Both the position numbers and the translations under genes were made by a program. The notes under the pieces are model-generated. The model saw nothing but the letters and a program-made list of their open reading frames with translations, did no database searches and was not told the DNA's origin. Positions 9,536 to 19,046 of a stretch of 64,000 nt of DNA are shown here, piece after piece. The number at the start of each line of letters is the position of its first letter. The stretch's first letter is position 1. This DNA is from Methanomicrobiales archaeon (GTDB taxonomy: Archaea; Halobacteriota; Methanomicrobia; Methanomicrobiales; Methanospirillaceae). The DNA is taken from NCBI GenBank assembly GCA_022841205.1, contig JALHCK010000010.1, positions 4,322 through 68,321 on the forward strand, in the 5' to 3' direction.

Positions 9536-11208
9536 TCCACGTTACCCCCGATCATCTCGTTGATCGCTGCCCCGGCCGGGACCATGGGGAAGACATTCTC
9601 CTCCCGCTCCACCCGGAAGTCGAGGACAAACGGGCCGTCGGTGTCGATCGCCGCTTTGAGCGCCGGCACAACGTCATCTGCGGACTCGACCCGTATCCCC
9701 TCCACGCCATAGGCGTTGGCCACCTTGACGAAGTCGACCGGCGGGAGCTCGGTGAAGGAGTAGCGGCGGTCGTGGAAGAGCTCCTGCCACTGCCGGACCA
9801 TCCCCAGGAACCGGTTGTTCAGGATGGCCACCTTGACCGGGATGTTGTTGCAGGCCACCGTGGAGAGTTCCTGGATGTTCATCTGGAAGCTCCCGTCGCC
9901 GGCGATATCAAACACCACCTTGTCGGGACAGGCGAAGTGGGCTCCCATGGCGGCCGGAAAACCGTATCCCATGGTGCCAAGTCCCCCTGACGTGATCCAG
10001 GTCCGCGGTTTCCTAAAGCAGAAATACTGTGCGGTCCACATCTGGTTCTGCCCGACCTCGCTCACGATTATCCCCTCACCCTTCAGGAGCTCGGAGAGTT
10101 TCTCGACCACGAGCTGGGGACGGAGCACGCCGTCCCTCCGGTAAGTGAGGGGGTGCTTCTCCTTCCATCCCCGGATCCTCGCCTGCCACCGGTCATACTC
10201 TTTCTTCTTCCGGACCTTGGCAAGCAGGTCCTGCAGGACGGACTTCGTGTCTCCCACGATGGGGACATCGACCTTCTTGTTCTTCCCGATCTCTGCCGGA
10301 TCGATATCGATATGGATGACCTTTGCGTGGGGGGCAAAGGTGTCAAGTTTCCCGGTGACGCGGTCATCGAACCGGGCCCCGATGGCGATCAGGAGGTCGG
10401 ACTCGATCACCGCGTAGTTGGCCGAACGGGTCCCGTGCATCCCGAGCATCCCGAGGTTCAGGGGATGGTCGCAGGGGACCGCTCCAAGTCCCATCAGGGT
10501 GGTGGTGACCGGGATTCCCATCGTATCGACAAGGGAGATAAGTTCGGCCGATGCGTCGGATGAGATCACCCCGCCACCGGCGTAGATGAGGGGCCGTTCA
10601 GCCTCGAGGATCAGTTCGAGCGCCTTGTCGATCTGCCGGGCATGCCCCCGGACTGTCGGCTGGTAACCCCTGAGAGTGACCGGTTCGGACTCCGGGAACT
10701 CGTAATCGATCGACTTCGTGGAGACATCCTTTGGCAAATCGATCAGGACAGGGCCCTTCCTCCCGGTACCCGCGATATAGAATGCTTCCCTGAGCACGTG
10801 GCCGAGATCCTCGGTGCGCTTCACAAGGTAGTTGTGCTTGGTGATCGGCAGGGTGATCCCGGTGATGTCTGACTCCTGGAACGCATCGTTTCCAAGCAGG
10901 CTGGTTGGGACCTGCCCGGTGATGGCCACGATGGGGACCGAGTCCATGTAGGCCGTCGCAATCCCGGTAACGAGGTTGCAGGCTCCTGGTCCGGACGTGG
11001 CCAGGCATACGCCCACGCGTCCGCTGGCACGGGCATACCCGTCAGCAGCGTGCGCGGCCGCCTGTTCATGCCGTACAAGGATGTGCCGCAATGACGATTC
11101 GTAGAGTTCATCATAAATCGGCAACACTACACCGCCGGGGTAGCCGAATATTGTCTCCACCCCTTCGCGCTGCAGCCCTTCAATCAGGATTCCTGCTCCG
11201 GTCTTCAT
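9532..11208 (-). CDS. ilvB: Acetolactate synthase, large (catalytic) subunit
   Basis: This thiamine-diphosphate enzyme condenses two pyruvates to acetolactate, or pyruvate with 2-oxobutyrate. The catalytic glutamate motif is in LVRHEQAAAHAADGYARASG near residue 47. The central FAD-type domain follows, then the C-terminal TPP domain with FDIAGDGSFQMNIQEL and a closing NN about 26 residues after the GDG. The length of 558 residues is full. The gene overlaps the end of cimA by 29 bases and ilvN by four, giving the order cimA-ilvB-ilvN. Since CimA makes citramalate, a route to 2-oxobutyrate, the operon would supply both substrates and the next step for isoleucine. Confidence 0.97.
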   Translation of the reverse strand: MKTGAGILIEGLQREGVETIFGYPGGVVLPIYDELYESSLRHILVRHEQAAAHAADGYARASGRVGVCLATSGPGACNLVTGIATAYMDSVPIVAITGQVPTSLLGNDAFQESDITGITLPITKHNYLVKRTEDLGHVLREAFYIAGTGRKGPVLIDLPKDVSTKSIDYEFPESEPVTLRGYQPTVRGHARQIDKALELILEAERPLIYAGGGVISSDASAELISLVDTMGIPVTTTLMGLGAVPCDHPLNLGMLGMHGTRSANYAVIESDLLIAIGARFDDRVTGKLDTFAPHAKVIHIDIDPAEIGKNKKVDVPIVGDTKSVLQDLLAKVRKKKEYDRWQARIRGWKEKHPLTYRRDGVLRPQLVVEKLSELLKGEGIIVSEVGQNQMWTAQYFCFRKPRTWITSGGLGTMGYGFPAAMGAHFACPDKVVFDIAGDGSFQMNIQELSTVACNNIPVKVAILNNRFLGMVRQWQELFHDRRYSFTELPPVDFVKVANAYGVEGIRVESADDVVPALKAAIDTDGPFVLDFRVEREENVFPMVPAGAAINEMIGGNVE

Positions 11209-12695
11209 GCTCTTCCCTCAAAAGCCTGTTCATTCCGGCGATCACCGCTTCGACGCTGGCCATGATGATGTCCGTGCGGGCGCCTCGTGAGGTAATTATC
11301 TTTCCGTCCTTACTTAACCTTACCGTCACGTCCACGAGAGCATCGGTTCCGCCGTGGATGGCATCGACATGGTATTCCTCGAGCGCGATATCGGCGACGG
11401 CTGCAACCGACTTCCGAAGCGCTCCCATCGCCGCGTCGACCGGGCCGGTCCCCGTGGAAGCACTGGTGATCTCTTCGCCGAGGACTTCAAGCGTGACCGA
11501 AGCGGTGGGGGTGGCATTGCTCCCGCTAACCACGGTGAACTGCTTCATCTTCAGGACCGGCTTGCATTCGATGGACATCGCCGCTTCGGCGACAGCCATG
11601 AGGTCGGCATCGGTGATCCGCATCCCCTGGTCACCGAGTTCCTTGATCCTCCGGAGGATCTCCTTTAACTGGTGCTCGTCCGGGTGGTAATGGAGCTCGG
11701 TAAGGGCCGCTTCGACCGAGGCAGAACCCGAGTGTTTTCCAAGCAGGATGCGGCGCTTCCTCCCGATCATCTCCGGAGGCACCGGTTCATAAGTGCTCGG
11801 CTCACGGAGGACCCCGTGGGCGTGGATCCCGCTCTCATGGGTGAATGCCATCTCTCCCACGATGGCCTTGCTGGTCGGGAGACCTACCCCGGTCAGGCGG
11901 GAGACGAGGACCGACAGGGGGTAAAGCTCCCTTGTCTTTATCCCGGTGCGGTAATCGTAGAGGATCTCGAGGGCCATTACCAGTTCCTCGAATGCCACGT
12001 TGCCGGCCCGCTCGCCAAGACCGTTGACCGTTGTATGGGCCGATGTGGCACCGGCCCGGAGGGCGGCCATGGTATTGGCCATCCCCATCCCCAGGTCATC
12101 ATGGCAGTGGATGGAGAGCGGGGCCAGGCAGAGCGGGGGGATGATCTCTGCGACCCGCTCAGGGGTGAGCAGCCCGACCGTGTCGCAGAAGCAGAGCCGG
12201 TCGGCTCCCCGTTCAAGCCCACCCTGGAAGACCTCGCGGATGAAGGCCGGATCGGCACGGGAGGCGTCTTCTCCGGACAGCTCCACGATGAGGCCACGTT
12301 CCTTTGCGTAGCTCACCGCCTCCATGGCCATCCCGAATACCTGCGGGCGGGTCTTTCGCATCTTCTTCTCGATGTGCAGGTCGCTTACCGGGATGACCAG
12401 GTGCACCGAATCGGCACCACAGTCGGCAGCATGGTCGATATCCAGCTTCACGGCCCTGACATAGGTGCAGATCTCGGCTGCAAGACCGGCAGACGAGATG
12501 AGCCTGAGCGCCTGGCGTTCCCCATCCGATGCCGCCGCCGAGCCGACCTCGATCACATTCACGCCGATGTCGGAGAGCCGGACTGCGATCTCCAGTTTTT
12601 CATCAGGCTTCAAGGAGACGCCGGGAGTCTGTTCCCCGTCCCGTAAGGTGGTATCAAAAAAGCGTACTCCGTCAGAGAATAAAACGATCTGTCAT
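11180..12695 (-). CDS. cimA: (R)-citramalate synthase-like enzyme, frameshifted near the start
   Basis: This is a member of the 2-isopropylmalate/citramalate synthase family, which condenses acetyl-CoA with a 2-oxoacid. It has the TIM-barrel HMGL-like domain with IHCHDDLGMGMANTMAA and VNGLGERAGN, and a C-terminal LeuA dimer/allosteric domain (VVSGSNATPTASV, GPVDAAMGALRK, HGGTDALVDV). It resembles archaeal CimA more than bacterial LeuA. The essential N-terminal motif FFDTTLRDGEQTPGV is encoded upstream of the first in-frame start (TTG 12613), but that frame has no ATG, GTG or TTG before a stop. ATG 12695 has GGTGG seven bases upstream and opens in another frame. Removing one T from the TTTT run (12681-12684 on the plus strand) joins them, giving MTDRLFSDGVRFFDTT and about 504 residues. 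This could be a sequencing error, a real mutation or recoding. Substrate choice (pyruvate or oxoisovalerate) is inferred. Confidence 0.88.
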
Positions 12696-12732
12696 GGAAA
12701 TTCCACCACAAGGATAGAACTGGCGGTCACAG

Positions 12733-12741
12733 ATACTTAAG
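12733..12741 (-). promoter_or_regulatory. Possible TATA element of the cimA-ilvB-ilvN operon
   Basis: On the minus strand CTTAAGTAT lies about 38-46 bases upstream of the proposed ATG 12695. Transcription would begin near 12711 and give a leader of about 16 bases that includes the GGTGG ribosome binding site. This supports 12695 as the real start of cimA. The call is by position and A+T content only. Confidence 0.4.
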
Positions 12742-12774
12742 CATTTGGATGATACCGCGGAAAAAAAGGGAATT

Positions 12775-13572
12775 TCAGGCCGGAGAAGGCGCCCGCGGCT
12801 CACCGGTCTCATAGATGAGCGTGATATACCGCGTGAAGAAGACGGTGATGAACGGTGAGATGATCAGCTGGATGACTCCCCCGATATATGGGATAAGTCC
12901 CACAACGACCTGGACGATGACGATTGCCACCCCCCCGATTATCAGGGCGAGTATGTAGGAACCCCAGCCGATCCTCCCGATCGTGGCAAAGATTGCCGAA
13001 AAGTTGAATGCCTCACCGATTTTTCCTGTCCGGGCAAACCGGATAATGCCGATGTAGGCGATAAGCCCGAGGATTATTGCCACGATTACTGCGACAAGTA
13101 TGCCTGCGAAGGCACCTCCGATGACGGGGAGGATGCTTTCCATGCCGATGTCAGGGCCGGCTGACAGTGCAGCAAGGATCGCCCCTCCTATGGTAATGCC
13201 GAGGATGATGAGAACCGGGATGGCATAGATGATATGGATCACGATATACTTGATCCCGTCGGTAAACATCTTTCCGAAGCCGGATACTGCCGGCAGCGGT
13301 ACTTCTCCCCGGAATATCTTCAGCATATATCCCATGTAGAACGCGCCGAGCAGGACGGCGGCCACAACGGCAACGATGACCAGTCCGGCCACCGTCGGGA
13401 TATCCGGCATTCCCCCTCCAATCAGCAGGGGGATCATCGCCAGCACGGCCAGGACGAACGGGATGACGGGCAGGAGTGCCAGCACTATCAGCAGGACCCA
13501 GGTCCCAGGATTGCCAAGGAGGCCGTCCTTGGCATAGGCAAAGGAATCTCCAAGTAGCTTTCCAAAGTCCAC
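12775..13572 (-). CDS. DUF4013 membrane protein
   Basis: The protein has 265 residues and is mostly hydrophobic, with about six membrane segments separated by short loops. The start MDFGKLLGDSFAYAKDGLLG followed by NPGTW and a long hydrophobic stretch is typical of DUF4013 proteins, and so are YMLKIFRGEVPLP and the repeated FARTGKIGEAFNFSA. These proteins are common in methanogens, sit in the cytoplasmic membrane and have no known function. The short basic/proline-rich tail (GEPRAPSPA) is cytoplasmic by charge. It stands alone between purH and cimA on the same strand, 58 bases before the purH stop, and could be co-transcribed, but this is not shown. Confidence 0.85.
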   Translation of the reverse strand: MDFGKLLGDSFAYAKDGLLGNPGTWVLLIVLALLPVIPFVLAVLAMIPLLIGGGMPDIPTVAGLVIVAVVAAVLLGAFYMGYMLKIFRGEVPLPAVSGFGKMFTDGIKYIVIHIIYAIPVLIILGITIGGAILAALSAGPDIGMESILPVIGGAFAGILVAVIVAIILGLIAYIGIIRFARTGKIGEAFNFSAIFATIGRIGWGSYILALIIGGVAIVIVQVVVGLIPYIGGVIQLIISPFITVFFTRYITLIYETGEPRAPSPA

Positions 13573-13630
13573 TTTTTAATCACCTGTTTTATGTTCAGAC
13601 AGATGAACTTAAAAAAGGTATCGTGCTTTT

Positions 13631-15115
13631 TCAGTGACGGAAATACCGGATCCCGGTAAAGATCATGGCCATGCCGAGAGCATTTGCCGCGGCAATCACC
13701 TCGGCATCGCGGATCGATCCCCCGGGCTGGATGAGGGCCGTTGCCCCGGCTGCGGCGGCGACCTCCAGGGTATCGGGGAAGGGCAGGAAGGCATCGGATG
13801 CCACCACCGACCCGGCAAGGGGGAAGAGGGACTTGTCGATGGCGATCTTTGCCGCGTCCACGCGGCTCATCTGGCCGGCCCCGATCCCGAGAGTCCGTTT
13901 CCGGTCGGCAAAGATGATGGCATTGCTCTTCGCATGTTTGCAGACTTTCCAGGCCAGGGTGAGCGCTTCAAGCTCGTCAGGGGTGGCATCGCGGTCGGTT
14001 ATCACCTCCCAGTGCTCGCGGTAGGGAGGAGTCTCCTGCATGAGGAGCCCGCCATCGATAGTCCGGAACTCGGGCCCGCCTGCCGGGCCGGGGAGGACGA
14101 GCACCCGCATGTTCTCTTTCTTCTTCATGGCCTCCATTGCACCGGGGGTAAATGACGGGGCGGCGATGACTTCAACAAAGGTAGAACAGATCTCTTCGGC
14201 AAGCGGGAGGCCGACCTCGCCGTTGACCGCGGTAACCGATCCGTAGGCCGAAACCGGATCGGCGTCCCGGGCCCGGATGTATGCCTCGAGGACGTGGTCG
14301 CCGACCCCGACCCCGCAGGGGTTGTTGTGTTTGACGATGACTGCCGCCGGTCCATCGAATTCCCGTACCAGTCCGGCGGCAGCATGGAGGTCGAGGTAGT
14401 TGTTGTAGGACATCTCCTTTCCCTGGAGGGGGACTGCTGCGGCAATGCCGGTCTCGCCGTAGACTGCGCCTTTCTGGTGGGGGTTTTCCCCGTAGCGAAG
14501 CCTCCTCCCGTTCCGCACCTGCATGGAGAAGATCCCAGGGAGGTCGCGGCCGATCCCCTGGAAGTGGTTGCTGATCGCTGCATCGTAGGCGGCAGTCAGG
14601 GCGAAGGCCGATTTTGCGAGATCGAACCGCTGCTCCGCGGTAAACCCTCCCCTGGCCAGTGCGTCAATGACGAGATCATAATCGTCCGGGCTGGTGATTA
14701 CCGCAACATCACGGTAATTTTTTGCCGCAGCCCGGATCATCGCCGGGCCTCCGATGTCGATATACCCGGTGAGCCTGTCCGGATCGGAGATGGTTGCCGA
14801 CATCTCCACGAAGGGGTAGAGGTTTGCCACCAGGAGGTCGATCGGGTGGATCCCGTGTTCGGCCATCGCCGCATCGTCAATGCCCCGCCGGCCGAGCAGG
14901 CCTCCGTGCACCCTGGGATGGAGGGTCTTGACCCGCCCGTCCATCATCTCCGGGGAACCCGTGTACGCCGCAACTTCGGTAAAACCGATGCCCGCTTCCC
15001 GTAGCAGCCGGCCGGTGCCGCCCGAGGAGAGGATCCCGACCCCGTGCCCGGCAAGCGCCCGTGCCAGGTCCACTATCCCCCGTTTATCCCATACTGATAT
15101 GAGCGCCCATTTCAT
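13631..15115 (-). CDS. purH: Bifunctional AICAR transformylase/IMP cyclohydrolase
   Basis: PurH carries out the last two steps of purine synthesis, from AICAR to IMP. The N-terminal cyclohydrolase domain (about 1-190) has SVWDKRGIVDLARAL, ILSSGGTGRLLREAG and GRVKTLHPRVHGGLLG. The transformylase domain includes VKHNNPCGVGVG with the catalytic lysine-histidine pair, and the closing SDAFLPFPDTLEVAAAAGA and IQPGGSIRD. The length of 494 residues is complete for the family. Many archaea use PurP and PurO instead, so a bacterial-type PurH suggests past transfer, known in some methanogens. The gene is divergent from the following PAPS-reductase-like gene. Confidence 0.96.
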   Translation of the reverse strand: MKWALISVWDKRGIVDLARALAGHGVGILSSGGTGRLLREAGIGFTEVAAYTGSPEMMDGRVKTLHPRVHGGLLGRRGIDDAAMAEHGIHPIDLLVANLYPFVEMSATISDPDRLTGYIDIGGPAMIRAAAKNYRDVAVITSPDDYDLVIDALARGGFTAEQRFDLAKSAFALTAAYDAAISNHFQGIGRDLPGIFSMQVRNGRRLRYGENPHQKGAVYGETGIAAAVPLQGKEMSYNNYLDLHAAAGLVREFDGPAAVIVKHNNPCGVGVGDHVLEAYIRARDADPVSAYGSVTAVNGEVGLPLAEEICSTFVEVIAAPSFTPGAMEAMKKKENMRVLVLPGPAGGPEFRTIDGGLLMQETPPYREHWEVITDRDATPDELEALTLAWKVCKHAKSNAIIFADRKRTLGIGAGQMSRVDAAKIAIDKSLFPLAGSVVASDAFLPFPDTLEVAAAAGATALIQPGGSIRDAEVIAAANALGMAMIFTGIRYFRH

Positions 15116-15220
15116 GGGAAACTACTGGGACACGATCGGTTATCAGGTTGACCCTGGCCCGGAGCGGAGGCTTCTTCCTTGTGAAGGGTTATCCTCCCGG
15201 CACGGCAATGTGTAAATGCG

Positions 15221-16588
15221 ATGAGAGAGCCCCCGCAAAAGAAGGTGCTGTACTGGTGTCCACGCTGCAACGTGCCCCTGCTCGGGCAGAGCTGTGCATG
15301 CGGTGGAGAGGGGGAGCGAATACCGCTTCTCCGGCCCTACGATATACGCCCCGCACCGGGTCACGACCGGGAACTGCTCTCGTCCCTGCTCTTAGAGCGG
15401 TTCGGGACAGGAGATCTCCCGGAGATAGTCCTCTTCAACAAGACCGGCGGGCTTGACCGGAACGACCTGGTGATCGCCAACGGGGCCCGGTTCGGGTGGC
15501 TCTCGTTTCATCCCTGTACACGGTGCTGGTCCTTTGTCCCCGAACAGGAGGCTCTCCCCTTCCTGCTCCCCCGGGCCCGGGCCGGGATCATCGATCTTGA
15601 GACAGCGTGCCGGGAACCAGGGACGATCTCCGGCCGGAAGATCGGGGGAAAAAAGGTAGCGGTCCGGACCGGTATTGCGGATGGCCCGGTGATCGTCCGG
15701 TACAAGGGGATGGCCGGGACCGGGTTTCTTTCCGGGGACAGCCTGAAGATCAGGAAAATTGGCCCGGTCCACCCCAGGGAATATCCCGATCCGGGCTGGG
15801 ATGTCGCGGTGGAGATGAACCGGTTCCACCTGAAAAACCTGGAACGGCACGCCATCCGGTTCATCCGCCAGCACATGAGCGACCGTCCGCGCGCAAACGT
15901 ATCGTTTTCCGGGGGCAAGGACAGCACCGTGGCCCTCGAGCTTGCCAGGAGGGCCGGCGTGACGGAATGCTACTTTATCGATACCGGGATGGAGTTTCCC
16001 GAGACGCTCTCGTTTGCCGGGGAGATGGGAATCCCGGTTCGCCTGTCCGGGAGAGGTCTTTTTAACCACATCAGGGAACGGGGGCTTCCGGCAAAAGACA
16101 ACCGGTGGTGCTGCGAGCTCCTGAAGCTCCTCCCGGTAAAGATGTGGCTTGGCAAAGGCGGCGAGTGCGTGACCATACAGGGAAACCGGTACTACGAATC
16201 GTTTTCGAGAGCCGGGCTCCCACCGGTCTGCGAAAACCCGTTCCACCCCGGGCAGCTGAACATCTCGCCCATCCGGAACTGGCGGGCGCTCGAAGTCTTC
16301 CTCTACATCTGGTGGCGCAAACTCGCCGTAAACCCGCTCTACGAAATGGGGTTTGAGCGGGTGGGGTGCTGGATGTGCCCGGCAATGCTCGAGAGCGAGT
16401 TTGAACTGGTAAAGACCATCCATCCCGACCTTCACCGCCGGTGGATCGCGGTCCTGCAGGAGTATGCAGAAAAGCATGGCCATCCCCCGGAGTTCATCGG
16501 TTGCGGGCTGTGGAGATGGGAAAATCCCCCTCCCAAGATGCAGGAGCTTTGCCGGGAGAAGAAAGGCCGTCCTGCAAAGAAAAGCTAG
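15221..16588 (+). CDS. PAPS-reductase-family protein with zinc ribbon and PUA-like domain
   Basis: The N-terminus has a zinc ribbon (YWCPRCNVPLL..SCACGG). A middle part includes a PUA-like stretch (about 130-195: ARAGIIDLETACR to VHPREYPDP). The second half is a PP-loop ATP pyrophosphatase of the PAPS reductase family with VSFSGGKDSTVALELAR. Cysteines at RWCCELLK and GCWMCPAMLE are placed as in proteins of this family that hold an iron-sulfur cluster. Similar proteins occur widely in methanogens (MJ0973-like). A PUA domain suggests binding RNA, so tRNA or RNA modification may be more likely than sulfate assimilation, but the reaction is unknown. ATG 15221 gives 455 residues. The gene is divergent from purH, with about 100 bases between. 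Confidence 0.82.
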   Translation: MREPPQKKVLYWCPRCNVPLLGQSCACGGEGERIPLLRPYDIRPAPGHDRELLSSLLLERFGTGDLPEIVLFNKTGGLDRNDLVIANGARFGWLSFHPCTRCWSFVPEQEALPFLLPRARAGIIDLETACREPGTISGRKIGGKKVAVRTGIADGPVIVRYKGMAGTGFLSGDSLKIRKIGPVHPREYPDPGWDVAVEMNRFHLKNLERHAIRFIRQHMSDRPRANVSFSGGKDSTVALELARRAGVTECYFIDTGMEFPETLSFAGEMGIPVRLSGRGLFNHIRERGLPAKDNRWCCELLKLLPVKMWLGKGGECVTIQGNRYYESFSRAGLPPVCENPFHPGQLNISPIRNWRALEVFLYIWWRKLAVNPLYEMGFERVGCWMCPAMLESEFELVKTIHPDLHRRWIAVLQEYAEKHGHPPEFIGCGLWRWENPPPKMQELCREKKGRPAKKS

Positions 16589-16635
16589 CCGCGAGGCTTA
16601 GGGGACATTTACCTGAAGTAATTGCTTTCCGCCGT

Positions 16636-16645
16636 GCATATAAGG
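16636..16645 (+). promoter_or_regulatory. Likely TATA element of the grpE-dnaK-dnaJ operon
   Basis: GCATATAAGG lies 46-55 bases before the grpE ATG and would place the transcript start near 16665-16670. A second A+T stretch, TTTTATAGA at 16652-16660, is an alternative nearer the gene. No strong ribosome binding site precedes grpE, so the mRNA leader may be short. Confidence 0.45.
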
Positions 16646-16690
16646 AAACTGTTTTATAGAACCACAATGCAATAATTATCTGATCGACCT

Positions 16691-17212
16691 ATGGCTCAGG
16701 ACACGGAGGAGGAATTTATCGGGTTGGATCAGGAAAAGAACGGTGAATCTTCCCCTGAACTGACCTCCCCCCCGCCTGGGGAGCTTGAAAAAGAGTACCA
16801 GGAACTGAATGACCGGTTTCTTCGCCTCGCTGCCGATTTTGAGAATTTCAGGAAGCGGACGGAACGGGATATCAGTTCCCGGGTCAGGTATGCCATCGAA
16901 GAGTTCGCAACCGAGCTCCTCGAGGTCATCGACAACTTCGAACGGGCCGAAAAAGAGGAAGACTCAGGGGCCCGGGAAGGACTGGTGCAGATCCACAAGC
17001 TCTTCAGGACCATCCTCGAACGGCATGGCATCCGGCCACTCGAATCGGTAGGAAGACCTTTCAACCCTGCCGAGCACGACGCTGTGGCCTCCATCCCCTC
17101 GGATAGCGATGAAGGGACGGTCATCGAGGAGTTCTGCAAGGGGTACTGCATGAACGATCGGGTAATCCGCTGCGCGAAGGTGGCGGTTTCGAAAGGAAAA
17201 GAAGGTGAGTGA
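16691..17212 (+). CDS. grpE: GrpE nucleotide exchange factor
   Basis: GrpE speeds ADP release from DnaK. The acidic N-terminal tail is followed by a long coiled coil (about residues 35-100: ELEKEYQELNDRFLRLAADF, then NFRKRTERDI) and a beta domain with the signature GVQ-like region HGIRPLESVGRPFNPAEHDAV. The C-terminal part ends in CAKVAVSKG. The length of 173 residues is normal. It is first in the operon with dnaK and dnaJ and its end overlaps the ribosome binding site of dnaK. The complete bacterial-type trio is typical of mesophilic methanogens that received it by transfer. Heat induction is expected but no operator such as CIRCE was seen. Confidence 0.95.
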   Translation: MAQDTEEEFIGLDQEKNGESSPELTSPPPGELEKEYQELNDRFLRLAADFENFRKRTERDISSRVRYAIEEFATELLEVIDNFERAEKEEDSGAREGLVQIHKLFRTILERHGIRPLESVGRPFNPAEHDAVASIPSDSDEGTVIEEFCKGYCMNDRVIRCAKVAVSKGKEGE

Positions 17213-17213
17213 T

Positions 17214-19043
17214 TTGGCAAAGGAAAAAGTTCTTGGAATCGATCTCGGGACAACGTTCTCCTGCATGGCCATAATGGAGGCAGGAAAACCCATCGTGATA
17301 CCAAACGCCGAGGGCGGAAGGACCACTCCGTCTGTCGTCGCATTTACAAAGGAAGGCGAGCGCCTGGTGGGGAGCCTTGCAAAGAGGCAGGCGGTCACCA
17401 ACCCGACCCGCACCATCCAGTCCATAAAGCGGCAGATGGGCTCATCGGAGAAGGTAAAGATCGACGACAAGTCCTACACCCCCCAGGAGATCTCGGCGAT
17501 GATCATCCAGAAGATGAAGATCGATGCCGAGGCCTACCTTGGGGAAAAGATCACCAAGGCCGTGGTAACCGTCCCGGCATACTTCAACGATGCCCAGCGG
17601 CAGGCGACCAAGGATGCCGGAAAGATTGCAGGGCTGGAAGTGCTGAGGATCATCAACGAGCCGACGGCAAGTGCGCTGGCCTATGGGATCGACAAGGAAC
17701 ACGATGTGACGGTGCTCGTCTACGACCTCGGCGGGGGGACGTTTGATGTCTCCATCCTCACCCTTGGAGACGGCGTCTTCGAGGTGAAATCGACATCGGG
17801 GAACAACCATCTTGGCGGCGACGATTTCGATGCCCGGGTAATGGGCTGGCTGGTCGAGGAGTTCAAGAAAAAGGAGGGAGTCGACTTAAAGTCCGACCCC
17901 ATCGCCATGCAGCGGCTCCGGGATGCGGCCGAGAACGCAAAGATCGAGCTCTCCCAGAAGATGAAGACCGACATCAACCTGCCCTACATCACCTCGACCC
18001 CGTCAGGCCCGAAGTTCCTCGACATGGAGCTTTCCCGGGCAAAACTCGAGCAGCTCATCGGCGACCTCGTCGAGTCGACCGTCCAGCCGATCAGGCAGGC
18101 CATGAGCGATGCGAAGCTTTCGCCGGAGCAGATCGACCATGTCCTGCTGGTCGGCGGGTCGACCCGGGTGCCGCTCGTCCAGGAGACGATAAAGAAGATC
18201 CTTGGCAAGGAGCCGGACAGGGGTATCAACCCCGACGAGTGCGTGGCGCTCGGGGCAGCGATCCAGGGAGGGGTGCTGACCGGGGAGACAAAGGATATCG
18301 TCCTCCTGGATGTGACCCCGCTCACGCTCGGGATCGAGACGCTGGGCGGCATCTCCACGAAGCTCATCGACCGGAATACCACCATTCCCACGCGAAAAGG
18401 CCAGATCTTCAGCACCGCTGCAGACGGCCAGACCAGCGTCGAGATCCACGTTGTCCAGGGGGAGCGGGCCCTTGCCAAGGACAATTTCACGCTGGGAAGG
18501 TTCCAGCTGACCGGGATCCCACCTGCACCACGGGGGATACCCCAGATCGAGGTCACTTTCGATATCGATGCAAACGGTATCATCCATGTATCGGCAAAAG
18601 ACCTCGGCACCGGGAACGAGCAGGCCATCACCATCAAGGGCGACAGGAAGCTATCCGAGGACGAGATCAGGAGGATGGTGGACGAGTCGAAACAGTTCGA
18701 GTCTGATGACAAGGCAAAACGCGAGGAGATCGAGCTCCGGAACCTGGCCGATTCTGCGGTCTTCAACGCCGAAAAGATGCTGAAGGAGACCGGGGACAAG
18801 ATGGACCCCGGCGACCGGGAGAAGATCCAGGGTTCTGCCGATGCCCTGAGAAAGGCGCTTGAAGAGGACAACAGCGAGGCCATAAAGAAAGAGATGGAGG
18901 CGCTCACCGAGGCGGTATACGCGGTGACCACCAGGTTATACCAGAAGGTACAGGCCGAGCAGCAGGCAAAGGCCGGCGGGGGAGCGGGTCAGGCCGGCGA
19001 TGACACCGTTGTTGATGCCGATTACACCATGAAAGACGAGTGA
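17214..19043 (+). CDS. dnaK: Chaperone DnaK (Hsp70)
   Basis: This is the ATP-driven chaperone. The nucleotide-binding domain has VLGIDLGTTFSCMAI, YDLGGGTFDVSIL and VLLVGGSTRVPLVQ. The substrate domain starts near LLDVTPLTLGIETLGG and a helical lid follows, ending in the acidic tail TVVDADYTMKDE. I place the start at TTG 17214 (MAKEKVLGID): GGTGA at 17204-17208 lies five bases upstream, and MAKEK is the usual family N-terminus. The GTG at 17205, three codons earlier, overlaps that ribosome binding site and would add only MSD. This gives 609 residues. The end of grpE overlaps the initiation region, so translation is likely coupled. Confidence 0.97.
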   Translation: MAKEKVLGIDLGTTFSCMAIMEAGKPIVIPNAEGGRTTPSVVAFTKEGERLVGSLAKRQAVTNPTRTIQSIKRQMGSSEKVKIDDKSYTPQEISAMIIQKMKIDAEAYLGEKITKAVVTVPAYFNDAQRQATKDAGKIAGLEVLRIINEPTASALAYGIDKEHDVTVLVYDLGGGTFDVSILTLGDGVFEVKSTSGNNHLGGDDFDARVMGWLVEEFKKKEGVDLKSDPIAMQRLRDAAENAKIELSQKMKTDINLPYITSTPSGPKFLDMELSRAKLEQLIGDLVESTVQPIRQAMSDAKLSPEQIDHVLLVGGSTRVPLVQETIKKILGKEPDRGINPDECVALGAAIQGGVLTGETKDIVLLDVTPLTLGIETLGGISTKLIDRNTTIPTRKGQIFSTAADGQTSVEIHVVQGERALAKDNFTLGRFQLTGIPPAPRGIPQIEVTFDIDANGIIHVSAKDLGTGNEQAITIKGDRKLSEDEIRRMVDESKQFESDDKAKREEIELRNLADSAVFNAEKMLKETGDKMDPGDREKIQGSADALRKALEEDNSEAIKKEMEALTEAVYAVTTRLYQKVQAEQQAKAGGGAGQAGDDTVVDADYTMKDE

Positions 19044-19046
19044 GCG

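Noticed and set aside
8730..9712. Long plus-strand frames opposite ilvN and ilvB
   Set aside because: They are antisense to clearly conserved genes, are rich in R, P and S or D, H and G, and match no family.
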